NCBI GenBank assembly: GCA_945915275.1 | Contig: CAMEEZ010000005.1 | Coordinates: 1 to 47,803 of the forward strand | Length of the DNA: 47,803 bases | Reading direction: 5' to 3' | Source: an uncultured Mycoplasma sp. | GTDB taxonomy: Bacteria; Bacillota_I; Bacilli_A; RF39; UBA660 | Shown: in pieces, positions 31,006-40,181 of the stretch | Position numbering within the stretch: the stretch's first letter is position 1 | How the letters are laid out: every line of letters begins with the position of its first letter | Position numbers and translations under genes: made by a program | The notes under the pieces: generated by a model | Told to the model about the DNA's origin: nothing | The model's input: only the letters and a program-made list of their open reading frames with translations | Databases searched by the model: none

Positions 31006-31521
31006 TTGAAATCTACTGGAATTATTAGAAGGATAGATGAATTAGGAAGAATAGTTATACCTAAAGAAATAAGGAAAAATTTAAATATACGTGAAGGAGA
31101 GAATTTAGAAATAGTAATAGATAATAAAAATATTATTTTAACTAAACATTCTCCATTTATTAATATAGAAAACATAATAAAGAAATTGGGCGAGAATTTA
31201 AGTGAGATTATAACAGATACAATTTTGATAACTGATAGAGAAAAAATAATAACTTCAAATATAGATTATTATTTAAATAAGAATATTAGTTCATTTGAAA
31301 ATTTTATGGATAATCGTGAAAGTTATAACTCAAAGGAATTAGATATGTTTAAAATTGATAATGATGAATTAACAGGTTATTTTACTATTGCTCCAATAAT
31401 ATCTTTTTCTGATTGTTTTGGTTTAGTGGTTATAGTTAGTAAAAGTAGTTTTAAAAAAGAAAACGAATTATTAGTAAAATTAGTTGCAAAAATAATATCT
31501 AATAAAATCGATATATCTTGA
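31006..31521 (+). CDS. spoVT: SpoVT-like AbrB/GAF regulator (TTG start)
   Basis: MKSTGIIRRIDELGRIVIPKEIRKNLNIREGENLEI plus GAF-like C-terminal ILITDREKII...IAPIISFSDCFGLVVIVSK; near mfd as in Bacillus. Confidence 0.85.
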   Translation: MKSTGIIRRIDELGRIVIPKEIRKNLNIREGENLEIVIDNKNIILTKHSPFINIENIIKKLGENLSEIITDTILITDREKIITSNIDYYLNKNISSFENFMDNRESYNSKELDMFKIDNDELTGYFTIAPIISFSDCFGLVVIVSKSSFKKENELLVKLVAKIISNKIDIS

Positions 31522-31546
31522 AAATAAATATATTTCGTGCTAAAAT
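31518..31546 (+). promoter_or_regulatory. Promoter for T-box transcript
   Basis: TTGAAA-N17-TAAAAT. Confidence 0.65.
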
Positions 31547-31554
31547 ACTTTTGA

Positions 31555-31752
31555 ATTTAAGTGATGAAGGAAAGAGTATTTTATTTTTTTGTTTTAGAGA
31601 GTCTTTGGTTGGTGAAAAAAGATACAGATATTAAAAGAAGATGATTCTGGAGCTTAACCGTATGTTTTGCGTTAAAAAACTTAAGAGCATGTAAATCATG
31701 AATTAAGGTGGTACCGCGGGTTATTACTCGTCCTTAGTTTATGATTTTTTTG
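31555..31752 (+). promoter_or_regulatory. T-box riboswitch (Met specifier) with terminator
   Basis: Stem I AGAGTA / specifier ATG at 31641-31643 followed by A and ...CTGGAGC; T-box AAGGTGGTACCGCG; terminator ATCATGAATTAAGG...CCTTAGTTTATGAT-TTTTTT. Confidence 0.92.
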
Positions 31753-31769
31753 TTATTTATGGAGGAATA

Positions 31770-32258
31770 ATGGAAAGATTTTTTGAAAAAATTAGTTTGG
31801 AACAATTTAAAAAAGATATAATGGAAGATGAAAATTTATATAATAATTATATGCTTCCAAAAAGAAAAACTAACTCATCAGCTGGTTACGATTTTTTCGC
31901 AATAAAAAGTTTTGAAATAAAACCTGGAGAAATAAAAAAAATTCCAACTGGTATAAAGGCAAAATTTCCTGATGATGAAGTGTTGCTATTAGTTATACGT
32001 AGTAGTATGGGATTTAAATGGAATATTCGAATGTGTAATCAAGTTGGGGTAATTGATGCTGATTTTTATAATAATCCCGACAATGAAGGTCATATGTGGC
32101 TTGCATTGCAAAATGAAGGAGATAAAATTTTTAAAGTAAACGCTGGTGAAGCTTTTGGACAGGGAATTTTTATAAAATACCAATGTGTTTCGAATGAAGA
32201 AGAGATTAATAATAAAAGAACAGGCTGGAGTGGTAAGCCTAATGAAAGAGGGAATTAA
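31770..32258 (+). CDS. dut: dUTPase-like dUTP diphosphatase
   Basis: SSAGYDFFA (motif 1), RSSMG (2), GVIDADF (3), GEAFGQGIF (4); C-terminal motif 5 atypical (RTGWSGKPNERGN). Confidence 0.88.
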   Translation: MERFFEKISLEQFKKDIMEDENLYNNYMLPKRKTNSSAGYDFFAIKSFEIKPGEIKKIPTGIKAKFPDDEVLLLVIRSSMGFKWNIRMCNQVGVIDADFYNNPDNEGHMWLALQNEGDKIFKVNAGEAFGQGIFIKYQCVSNEEEINNKRTGWSGKPNERGN

Positions 32259-32259
32259 A

Positions 32260-33789
32260 ATGGGTGAAAACAAAAAGTATTATATAAGTACTGCAATAGC
32301 ATATACTTCTGGGAAACCACATATAGGAAATACCTATGAGATTGTTTTAGCTGATGCAATAGCTAGATTTAAAAGATTGCAAGGGTTTGATGTTTATTTT
32401 CAAACTGGTACAGATGAACATGGAGAAAAGATAGAATTAAAAGCCAAAGAAGCAGGAGTAACACCACAAGAATTTGTAGATGAAAAAGCCCAAGTTATCA
32501 AAGATATTTGGGATACTATGAATACTAGTTATGATAGATTTGTAAGAACAACAGATCCTAAACATAAAAAAGTAGTACAAAATATATTTAAATATATGTT
32601 TGATAAAGGAGATATTTATAAAGGTGAATATAAGGGACTTTATTGTACTCCTTGTGAATCTTTCTGGACAGAAAGTCAGTTGGTTGAAGGAAAATGTCCA
32701 GATTGTGGAAGAGACGTTGAACAAAAATGTGAAGAAGCTTATTTCTTTAAATTATCAAAATATCAAAAACAATTAGAAGAATATATTGAAGAACATCCTG
32801 AATTCATTCAACCGGTAGCAAGAAAAAATGAAATGTTAAATAACTTTATTAAACCTGGGTTACAAGATTTGTGTGTTTCAAGAACATCTTTTTCTTGGGG
32901 AATACCTGTAGATTTTGATCCTAAGCATGTTGTTTATGTTTGGTTAGATGCATTATCAAATTATATTACTAATATTGGATATGATGTTAATAATAACAGT
33001 GATGAATTTAATTATAAATGGCCTGCGGACTTACATTTAATAGGTAAAGATATTATAAGATTTCATACAATTTATTGGCCTTGTTTCTTAATGAGTTTAG
33101 ATTTACCATTACCAAAACAAGTATTTGGCCATCCTTGGTTAATTATGAGTGACGGAAAGATGAGTAAGAGTAAAGGTAATGTAATTTATGCCGATGATTT
33201 AGTTAAAGAATTTGGGTGTGATGCAGTAAGATATTATTTCTTACATGAGATACCTTTTGCTCAAGATGGTGTGTTTACAAGAGATTTATTAATAGAAAGA
33301 ATAAATGGAGATTTAGTTAATATCTTAGGAAATCTTGTTAATAGAACCGTAAGCATGAATAAGAAATATTTTGAAGGTATAGTTCAAGAAAACAGTGTTT
33401 CAGAAGATGTAGATACTGAGTTAATTAATAATGTGTTAGCTTTAAATGAAAAAGTATCACAAAAGATGGATGAGTTGAAAGTAGGAGAGGCTTTGCAAGA
33501 AATATTTCGTAAATGCAATAAGTATATTGATGATACAATGCCTTGGGTTTTAGCTAAAGATGAAACTAAAAAAGCAAGACTTGGAACTGTACTTTATAAT
33601 TTATTAGAAAGTATCAGAATTTGCGCTGTATATTTAAGTGCGTTTTTGCCGGAAACTTCTGAAAAAATATTTGCTCAATTAAATACTGAAGAAAGATCAT
33701 TAGAAAGCACTAAAGAGTTCGGCAATTTAAAATCGGGAATAACTTTAGCTGAACCAGTACATTTATTTGATAGAATTGAAATCAAATAA
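32260..33789 (+). CDS. metG: Methionyl-tRNA synthetase; start refined to 32260
   Basis: YYISTAIAYTSGKPHIGNTYE, CPDCG, KMSKSKGN. Confidence 0.97.
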   Translation: MGENKKYYISTAIAYTSGKPHIGNTYEIVLADAIARFKRLQGFDVYFQTGTDEHGEKIELKAKEAGVTPQEFVDEKAQVIKDIWDTMNTSYDRFVRTTDPKHKKVVQNIFKYMFDKGDIYKGEYKGLYCTPCESFWTESQLVEGKCPDCGRDVEQKCEEAYFFKLSKYQKQLEEYIEEHPEFIQPVARKNEMLNNFIKPGLQDLCVSRTSFSWGIPVDFDPKHVVYVWLDALSNYITNIGYDVNNNSDEFNYKWPADLHLIGKDIIRFHTIYWPCFLMSLDLPLPKQVFGHPWLIMSDGKMSKSKGNVIYADDLVKEFGCDAVRYYFLHEIPFAQDGVFTRDLLIERINGDLVNILGNLVNRTVSMNKKYFEGIVQENSVSEDVDTELINNVLALNEKVSQKMDELKVGEALQEIFRKCNKYIDDTMPWVLAKDETKKARLGTVLYNLLESIRICAVYLSAFLPETSEKIFAQLNTEERSLESTKEFGNLKSGITLAEPVHLFDRIEIK

Positions 33790-33802
33790 TAATATAAAAA
33801 AT

Positions 33803-33832
33803 TATCTTGTTAAAAAGATAGTTTTTTTTTAT
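33803..33832 (+). terminator. Intrinsic terminator after metG
   Basis: TTATCTT-GTTAA-AAAGATAG then TTTTTTTT. Confidence 0.65.
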
Positions 33833-33850
33833 AATTTTTATGGTGATATT

Positions 33851-34600
33851 ATGTTTACAGATAGTCATTGTCATATATATAAGGAATATTATGAAGATAT
33901 AAATAAAGTTCTTGAAATATCAAATAAAGCCAAAGTGTCTCGTGTTATTTCAAATGGATGTGATAGAAAAAGTTGTAAAGAAGTTTTTGAATTATCTCAA
34001 AAATATGACTATTATTATTGTACTTTAGGAATTCATCCTGAAAGTGTTTTAGAATATAGGGAAGAAGATATTAAATATATAGAAAAGAATCTAAATAATC
34101 CTAAAGTTCTTGCAATTGGAGAAATTGGGCTAGATTATCATTATGGAAAAGAAAATCGTGAAAAACAAATTCAGCTGTTTGAAACTCAATTGTCTTTAGC
34201 AGAAAAATATAATAAGCCAATAGTTGTTCACACCAGGGATGCAATTGAAGAAACATATAAGATTTTAAAAAAGTATAATTTAAAAGGTGTTATTCATTCT
34301 TTTTCTGGAAGTTTAGAAATGGCTCAAAAATTTATTAAGTTAGGATATGTCTTGGGAATAAATGGTGTTATAGCTTTTAAAAATTGTAAATTAAAAGATA
34401 TTTATAAAGAAATTTCTTTAAATAATATTGTCCTAGAGACAGATAGTCCATATTTAACTCCAGAGCCATATAGAGGAAAGCAAAATAATCCTAGTTATAT
34501 TATAGATATAGCTAAGTTTGTATCTTCTATTTATAATATATCATTAGATGATTTAGCAAAAGTTACCAATAGTAATATAAAGCGGATTTTTGACATTTAA
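33851..34600 (+). CDS. TatD family deoxyribonuclease (YabD); start refined to 33851
   Basis: MFTDSHCHIY, GIHPE, GEIGLDYH, VVHTRDA, LETDSPYLTP. Confidence 0.95.
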   Translation: MFTDSHCHIYKEYYEDINKVLEISNKAKVSRVISNGCDRKSCKEVFELSQKYDYYYCTLGIHPESVLEYREEDIKYIEKNLNNPKVLAIGEIGLDYHYGKENREKQIQLFETQLSLAEKYNKPIVVHTRDAIEETYKILKKYNLKGVIHSFSGSLEMAQKFIKLGYVLGINGVIAFKNCKLKDIYKEISLNNIVLETDSPYLTPEPYRGKQNNPSYIIDIAKFVSSIYNISLDDLAKVTNSNIKRIFDI

Positions 34601-34644
34601 AGGTGATTATGGTAAGATATTGTTACCAATTGAGGTGAAAAGAA

Positions 34645-35187
34645 ATGATGAATAAGTGGAAGGCTATCATTAGTAGATCTTTAAGAACGATATTAATGAT
34701 AACTTGTATTATATTTATTCAATCAAGTACATTTGTTTATGAAAGCAAAGTAGAAAATGAAAATGTTACAAAAAATGTTAATTTATCTACAATGGCTTTA
34801 AAAATAGATGAGATTGAATCAAATAGATTATATTCTGCTATTGATACATATACTGGTGATTTGACTGGTTATGTTTATAATTGCCCATTATGTGGTGGAA
34901 CACTTGCTTGTGCCCCTGATTATTATATAAAGGATGGAAAAGATTATTATGATGATGAAGTTTATGGAAAAGTAAAAATAGTTGCATCATCAAGTAATTT
35001 ATCGTGTGGAACAATTGTTAGATTTAATAGTACGAGAATATCAAAGGATCCAGTTATAGCAATAGTTTTAGATAGAGGAGTTTCTGGTAATTCTTTAGAT
35101 TTATTGGCTCCAAATTTAGAATTTGCAACACAAAATATTGGAAGATCATCAATTACATATGATGTATTAAGATATGGATGGGATTAA
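34645..35187 (+). CDS. 3D-domain (double-psi beta barrel) exported protein, YabE-like position
   Basis: Signal/TM N-terminus; GTIVRF...PVIAIVLDRGVSGNSLDLLAPN...A...GRSSITYDVLRYG; cysteine-rich NCPLCGGTLAC insert. Confidence 0.8.
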   Translation: MMNKWKAIISRSLRTILMITCIIFIQSSTFVYESKVENENVTKNVNLSTMALKIDEIESNRLYSAIDTYTGDLTGYVYNCPLCGGTLACAPDYYIKDGKDYYDDEVYGKVKIVASSSNLSCGTIVRFNSTRISKDPVIAIVLDRGVSGNSLDLLAPNLEFATQNIGRSSITYDVLRYGWD

Positions 35188-35210
35188 CCCATCTTTTTTA
35201 AGGAGAGTTT

Positions 35211-35990
35211 ATGGAAATAAAAGCAAAAAAAAGTTTAGGGCAAAATTTTTTACATGATGAAAATGTTTTACATAAAATTGCGAATTCCACGGCTGCAAAA
35301 GATGGCGACTTGATTATAGAAATTGGTGCTGGAAAAGGAGCATTGACTCAAAAATTGAAAATGACGGGAGCATATGTCTTGTCTTTTGAAATTGATGATA
35401 GAATGATTCCAATTTTAAGTAATTTCGAAGATAGTAAAACAAAGATTGTTTTAGAAGATATTTTAGAAGTAAATTTAGAAGATATGGTGCGTAAATACAA
35501 ATATAATAATTTGTATGTGATTGCTAATATACCTTATTATATTACAACACCAATAATCAAAAAATTAATTGATTCAAATTTAAATATTGAAAATATTGTT
35601 TTATTAGTTCAAAAGGAATTTGCAGAACGAGTTTGTGCAAAAGAGGGTTGTAAGGAGTATGATTCATTAACAGTATATATAAATTATTATTATAAATCCT
35701 CAAAATTATTTGAAGTAAAAAACACATGTTTTAGTCCTATACCAAAAGTTGATAGTGCTGTAATAAAATTAGAAAAAAGTGGTTTGAAAGTATCTAATGA
35801 AAATAGATTTATGAAATTAATAAATGATGCATTTAAGTTTAAAAGAAAAACATTAAAAAACAATTTAAAGGGATACGATTGGAATAAAATTTATGATTTT
35901 TTAAAAACAAAAGGTTTTAGTGAGATGGTAAGAGCGGAAGAAATATCGTTAAAAAATTATATAGAACTTACCGAATTGTTAGTGAAATAA
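35211..35990 (+). CDS. rsmA: 16S rRNA dimethyladenosine transferase KsgA/RsmA
   Basis: KKSLGQNFLHDENVLHKI, IEIGAGKGALT, VIANIPYYITTPI. Confidence 0.97.
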   Translation: MEIKAKKSLGQNFLHDENVLHKIANSTAAKDGDLIIEIGAGKGALTQKLKMTGAYVLSFEIDDRMIPILSNFEDSKTKIVLEDILEVNLEDMVRKYKYNNLYVIANIPYYITTPIIKKLIDSNLNIENIVLLVQKEFAERVCAKEGCKEYDSLTVYINYYYKSSKLFEVKNTCFSPIPKVDSAVIKLEKSGLKVSNENRFMKLINDAFKFKRKTLKNNLKGYDWNKIYDFLKTKGFSEMVRAEEISLKNYIELTELLVK

Positions 35991-36035
35991 TTAATATTTC
36001 ACTTTTTTTATGCATAAATTTTATTGGTGATTCAT

Positions 36036-36815
36036 TTGGAAATAAAAAAGGGAATGTATGTAACTAGAAATAGTTATGGGAATGATATTCTTTTTAAAGT
36101 AATAAATGTAAAAGATGGAATTTGCTATTTAAAAGGAAATGAGGTAAGACTTTTAGCAGATTCTCCTATTGAGGACTTAAAAATAGTTGAAGCCGAGAAT
36201 GTTAAAATTACTGAAGTCTCTAACGATCATATTGAAAAAAATTTAGAACGTAACGATTTTTTTTACCTCCCAGCAAAAGTTTTGCATATAGATGGAGATA
36301 ACGAGTTTCTTGAACGTTGTTTGAAATTTTACAAAGATGCAGGTATATATGCAGTTGGAAAGAAGATAAAAGAAGATAAAATTTATCAACAAATATTTTT
36401 TCTTTTAAAAGAATATAATCCAGATATATTAATAATTACTGGGCATGATGCATTTTATAAAAATGAAAAAACATCGCCAAATAAAAAGAAATATAAAAAT
36501 TCAGAATATTTTATTAAAGCTGTTAATGAAGCACGAAAGTATGAAAAAAGTCACGAGAAATTAGTTATAATAGCAGGTGCTTGTCAAAGTGACTATGAAT
36601 CATTAATTAAAGCTGGTGCAAACTACGCTTCAAGTCCGAAAAGAGTAAATATTCATGCTTTAGATCCAGCTATAATAGCTAAAACTTTAGCATTAACAGA
36701 AAGAGATAAACCTATAGATTTACTAGAAATGTTAAATCAAACTAGATACGGAAAGGATGGTATTGGAGGTATTCAAAGTAATGGATTAATGTATGTAGGA
36801 TACCCTAGACAATAA
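36036..36815 (+). CDS. yabG: Sporulation peptidase YabG family (TTG 36036 or GTG 36024 start)
   Basis: VLHIDGDNEFLERCLKFYKDAGIYAVG, DILIITGHDAF, IAGACQSDYESLIKAGANYASSPKRVNIHALDP, GGIQSNGLMYVGYP; between ksgA and veg as in Bacillus. Confidence 0.92.
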   Translation: MEIKKGMYVTRNSYGNDILFKVINVKDGICYLKGNEVRLLADSPIEDLKIVEAENVKITEVSNDHIEKNLERNDFFYLPAKVLHIDGDNEFLERCLKFYKDAGIYAVGKKIKEDKIYQQIFFLLKEYNPDILIITGHDAFYKNEKTSPNKKKYKNSEYFIKAVNEARKYEKSHEKLVIIAGACQSDYESLIKAGANYASSPKRVNIHALDPAIIAKTLALTERDKPIDLLEMLNQTRYGKDGIGGIQSNGLMYVGYPRQ

Positions 36816-37027
36816 TGAATATTGATATTGTAAAAGAACAATTAAGAAAAAATATTGGGCGTGAAGTAGAGGTGAAAATATATGGGATGAGAAATAAAAC
36901 AGATACTATTATAGGAAAAATAGAAAAATTATATCCAAAATTATTTATAGTTAGTAATAAAAGAGAAACAAGGAGCATAAATTATGCTGATATTATAACG
37001 AAGGAAGCGGTTATTAAGTACTTATAA
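36815..37027 (+). CDS. veg: Veg family protein (DUF1021)
   Basis: IVKEQLRKNIGREVEVKIYGMRNKTDTIIGKIEKLYPKLFIV; follows yabG. Confidence 0.9.
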   Translation: MNIDIVKEQLRKNIGREVEVKIYGMRNKTDTIIGKIEKLYPKLFIVSNKRETRSINYADIITKEAVIKYL

Positions 37028-37092
37028 CTTTAGCTTGAAAAAGAATAATTTATTAGATAAAATATAATTATATAGATAGAAGGAGTGAACAC

Positions 37093-37365
37093 ATGGAAAT
37101 TACATCAGTAACTGTACGTAGAATTGAAAAAGAAGGTTCTCGTATGAAAGGAATAGCATCTGTTTTGTTAGATGATTCTTTTGCGGTACATGATATTAGA
37201 ATAATTGAAGGAGACAATGGTTTATTTATCGCGATGCCTAGTAGAAAAACTGCTACTGGAGATTATAGAGATATAGCTCATCCAATTAATCCAGATGTAC
37301 GTAAGAAATTTCAAGATGCTATAATTGAAGCATACAATAATGCTGAAAATAGTGAAAATGAATAA
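37093..37365 (+). CDS. spoVG: Septation/RNA-binding protein SpoVG
   Basis: [53 protein letters not shown]. Confidence 0.96.
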   Translation: MEITSVTVRRIEKEGSRMKGIASVLLDDSFAVHDIRIIEGDNGLFIAMPSRKTATGDYRDIAHPINPDVRKKFQDAIIEAYNNAENSENE

Positions 37366-37367
37366 TA

Positions 37368-37392
37368 AACTCAATTTTGAGTTTTTTTTGTG
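37368..37392 (+). terminator. Intrinsic terminator after spoVG
   Basis: AAACTCAATTTTGAGTTTTTTTT. Confidence 0.7.
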
Positions 37393-37434
37393 CTAGAAAA
37401 AAAAGTTGTTCATATACTTTAATGGGAGGCTAAT

Positions 37435-37722
37435 ATGGATCAAAAGACAGAAATGAATTTAGGAAATCACGAATTAAAATTATCAGAACGAAGTCGAATA
37501 TTACTAACAGGAATCAAAAAGATAATAAACTTTGATAGTCAAGAATTTTTGATGGAAAGTACGCTTGGAATTATTCACCTTAAAGGTAATGGGCTAGAAC
37601 TTATTAGGCTAGATACACAAGATGGAACTGTAAAAATAAAAGGTAAAATGAATAGCATAGAATATTTGGATGATAAAACAAAACATAAAGAAGAAAGTCT
37701 ATTAGCTAAATTATTTAAATAA
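37435..37722 (+). CDS. yabP: Sporulation protein YabP family
   Basis: HELKLSERSRILLTGIKKIINFDSQEFLMESTLGIIHLKGNGLELIRLDTQDGTVKIKGKMNSIEYLDD; followed by yabQ-divIC. Confidence 0.88.
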   Translation: MDQKTEMNLGNHELKLSERSRILLTGIKKIINFDSQEFLMESTLGIIHLKGNGLELIRLDTQDGTVKIKGKMNSIEYLDDKTKHKEESLLAKLFK

Positions 37723-38033
37723 TGAACTATAAAATACAAATAATATCTTTATTGTATTCTTTTGGTTATGGAGTGTTTTTCTTCCTATTCAATATTCTAA
37801 ATAATAAGTTTATTAGTAAGAATAAATATATTAATTTTATTACACTTTTAGTATTCGTTATTTTAAATGCAATTTTATACATAACAATTCTTTATAAAAT
37901 AAATTTTGGGGTTTTTCATATATATTTCCTTATTATGATTTTCTTAGGATATTATTTTTCTTTTTTTATAAAAAAATATATATCAAATAATGTCAAGTGG
38001 TGTAAAAAAATTAAGAAATCAAAAAATATATGA
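37722..38033 (+). CDS. yabQ: Spore cortex protein YabQ family (multi-TM)
   Basis: Hydrophobic protein with YSFGYGVFFFLFNILN; position between yabP and divIC. Confidence 0.75.
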   Translation: MNYKIQIISLLYSFGYGVFFFLFNILNNKFISKNKYINFITLLVFVILNAILYITILYKINFGVFHIYFLIMIFLGYYFSFFIKKYISNNVKWCKKIKKSKNI

Positions 38034-38064
38034 TATAATGTATTTGTATAATAGGTGATTATGA

Positions 38065-38355
38065 ATGAAAAGAAGGGTAACGAAAAAGGATAAACGTCGT
38101 ATAGTGCTTATATCTGTTTTATTAATAGGGTGTATTGGAATATTAATAAAATCAGTATATAAAGATTGGATTGTTATATTTCAAAATCAGAAAAAAACGA
38201 TTTCTTTAAATGCTAAATATGAAGCTTTATTGCAAGAAGAAGAAGAATTAAAATCAGAAGTAAAAAAACTTCAAGATCCAGAATATGTAGCAAGATATGC
38301 TAGAGAAACCTATTTATATTCGTTGCCAGGTGAAATTATTATTAAAACTGATTAA
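38065..38355 (+). CDS. divIC: Cell division protein DivIC/FtsB-like
   Basis: TM plus coiled coil LNAKYEALLQEEEELKSEVKKLQDPEYVARYARETYLYSLPGEIII. Confidence 0.9.
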   Translation: MKRRVTKKDKRRIVLISVLLIGCIGILIKSVYKDWIVIFQNQKKTISLNAKYEALLQEEEELKSEVKKLQDPEYVARYARETYLYSLPGEIIIKTD

Positions 38356-38372
38356 CTGAAGGAAGTCTTATA

Positions 38373-38888
38373 ATGAAAGAAGTTGTTGTTAGATTAGCTA
38401 GTGATATACAAACGGATAGTATAGTTGATGGGGAAGGGATTCGTTCTGTAATATGGTTTCAAGGTTGTACACATAATTGTAAGGGTTGTCACAATCCCGA
38501 AACTCATGATTTAAATGGTGGCTTTGAAATAAAACTTGATGAACTATTAAAAAAAATTTCTGAATTGGAATACCAAACTGGCATAACGCTTTCAGGTGGT
38601 GATCCTTTTTTTCAACCTTATGCTGCTTGTGAAGTTGCTAAGCATGCTCATTTTTGTAATATGAATGTTTGGGCATATACTGGGTTTAAATTTGAAGATT
38701 TATTAAAAATAATGGAAAAAAACAAAGATATAAAAAATTTATTAAATAATATTGATGTCTTAATTGATGGAAAATTTGAAATAGATAATAAAACATATTC
38801 TGCAAAATTTAGAGGATCTAGCAATCAGAGAGTATTAGATGTCAAGGAGAGTTTAAAAAATAAAAAAGCTATTAAATATATAGATTAA
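38373..38888 (+). CDS. nrdG: Anaerobic ribonucleotide reductase activating protein (radical SAM)
   Basis: VDGEGIRSVIWFQGCTHNCKGCHNPETHD; ITLSGGDPFFQP. Confidence 0.92.
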   Translation: MKEVVVRLASDIQTDSIVDGEGIRSVIWFQGCTHNCKGCHNPETHDLNGGFEIKLDELLKKISELEYQTGITLSGGDPFFQPYAACEVAKHAHFCNMNVWAYTGFKFEDLLKIMEKNKDIKNLLNNIDVLIDGKFEIDNKTYSAKFRGSSNQRVLDVKESLKNKKAIKYID

Positions 38889-38931
38889 TAGTTTTTTTTT
38901 TAGTATAATATGCCCGTTAGTAGGTGATATT

Positions 38932-39582
38932 ATGGAGATTTTGTATAGTAATAAAAATTATAAATTAAATATATATAAACGCAATACAACAATTATTTCA
39001 ACAAATGATAGTGATTCTTTGTTTATTTTAAATCAGCTAAGAAATAATGGTTATGATTATATTAGTGTTTTTGAACCATTCAGTACTGACACAGTAGAGA
39101 AAGAATTATGCTTATTTAATAAACAAGATATGCTACTAAAAGAACTTGATATTATTTCAATAAAAAATAAAACTATTAAAGAATTAACATTGGAAGAAGT
39201 AGCTATTTTAAAAATTTATTTAGAATTATCAAAAAATAAAGAAGTAATAATATTTTATGATGTATTAACTTATTTAAAAAAATCAATTAAAGATAAGGTA
39301 ATTAAATATATAAAAAGAGAAGGAAAAATATTTATTAATGTTACTAGTGATGAAGAAGAGTTTATTATTAATGAATATATGATAGTATTAAATAATAAAA
39401 TGGTTGCTCTTGAGGGAAAATGTCATTTGGTTATAGAACAAGAAAAGCTTCTTAAAAGATTAGGCTTTTCTTTACCTTTTACAATAGATATTTCTATGCA
39501 ATTAAGAGCTTATGGTTTAATAAATAAAACTTACTCTGAATATAAATCCTTGGTAGGTGACTTATGGAAAAGCAAAAATTAG
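38932..39582 (+). CDS. Degenerate EcfA-like ABC ATPase homolog (no Walker A), EcfA1 position
   Basis: C-terminal LEGKCHLVIEQEKLLKRLGFSLPFTIDISMQLRAYGLI...EYKSLVGDLWK resembles EcfA tail; LTLEEVAILKIYLELSKNKEVIIFYD in place of LSGGQ...Walker B; two genes before truA. Confidence 0.6.
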   Translation: MEILYSNKNYKLNIYKRNTTIISTNDSDSLFILNQLRNNGYDYISVFEPFSTDTVEKELCLFNKQDMLLKELDIISIKNKTIKELTLEEVAILKIYLELSKNKEVIIFYDVLTYLKKSIKDKVIKYIKREGKIFINVTSDEEEFIINEYMIVLNNKMVALEGKCHLVIEQEKLLKRLGFSLPFTIDISMQLRAYGLINKTYSEYKSLVGDLWKSKN

Positions 39583-40181
39583 TATTAAATGCTGTTATGA
39601 ATGGGATTACAGCTTATTTAGGAAGTTTTAATATATCTAACGCATATGTCGTAAATGGATTTATTGAGCTTGATTTATCTGTTAAAAATTATTTAATGTC
39701 AGTAACTAATACAGAAAAGATGCATTCATCTTTAAAAATGGTTATGTTTGATAAAGACATAAACATTACTATTTCAAGTTTGAGCCCTGTAGATAAGAAA
39801 AAAATACAATTGGCTTATGTTTTATGTAAAAGAGAAAAATATATAATTTTAGATTACTTTGAAAAAGGTTTAAATAGTAAAGAAAAAAATTATTTTAAAA
39901 AACTATTTAAAAAAATTAAAGAATATCAAATATCGGTTATTGTTCACACAAATGATGTAAATTTTATATTAGATATTGTTGATAAAATATGTTTAGTAAA
40001 GAATGATAACGTAGTTAAAATATTACCTAAATATGATTTATATAATAATGAAATATATGATTATGTTGATATGCCTACTATAATTGAATTTATTAATTAT
40101 TGTAAAAGTATAGGTATTAATATTGATAACTACCTTGATAATAAAGAAATTATTAAAGCAATATTTAGGATGGTGTCGTAA
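39564..40181 (+). CDS. Degenerate EcfA-like ABC ATPase homolog (no Walker A), EcfA2 position
   Basis: SSLSPVDKKKIQLAYVLCKREKYIILDYFEKGL...ISVIVHTNDVNFILDIVDKICLVKNDNVV...MPTIIEFINYCKSIGI resembles signature-WalkerB-H-loop-C-tail of EcfA; directly before truA. Confidence 0.6.
   Translation: MEKQKLVLNAVMNGITAYLGSFNISNAYVVNGFIELDLSVKNYLMSVTNTEKMHSSLKMVMFDKDINITISSLSPVDKKKIQLAYVLCKREKYIILDYFEKGLNSKEKNYFKKLFKKIKEYQISVIVHTNDVNFILDIVDKICLVKNDNVVKILPKYDLYNNEIYDYVDMPTIIEFINYCKSIGINIDNYLDNKEIIKAIFRMVS

Noticed and set aside
38932-40181. Calling the EcfA-like pair pseudogenes
   Set aside because: Both frames are open, translationally coupled and have SD-like sites; loss of catalytic motifs without frame disruption fits repurposing better, though decay cannot be excluded.
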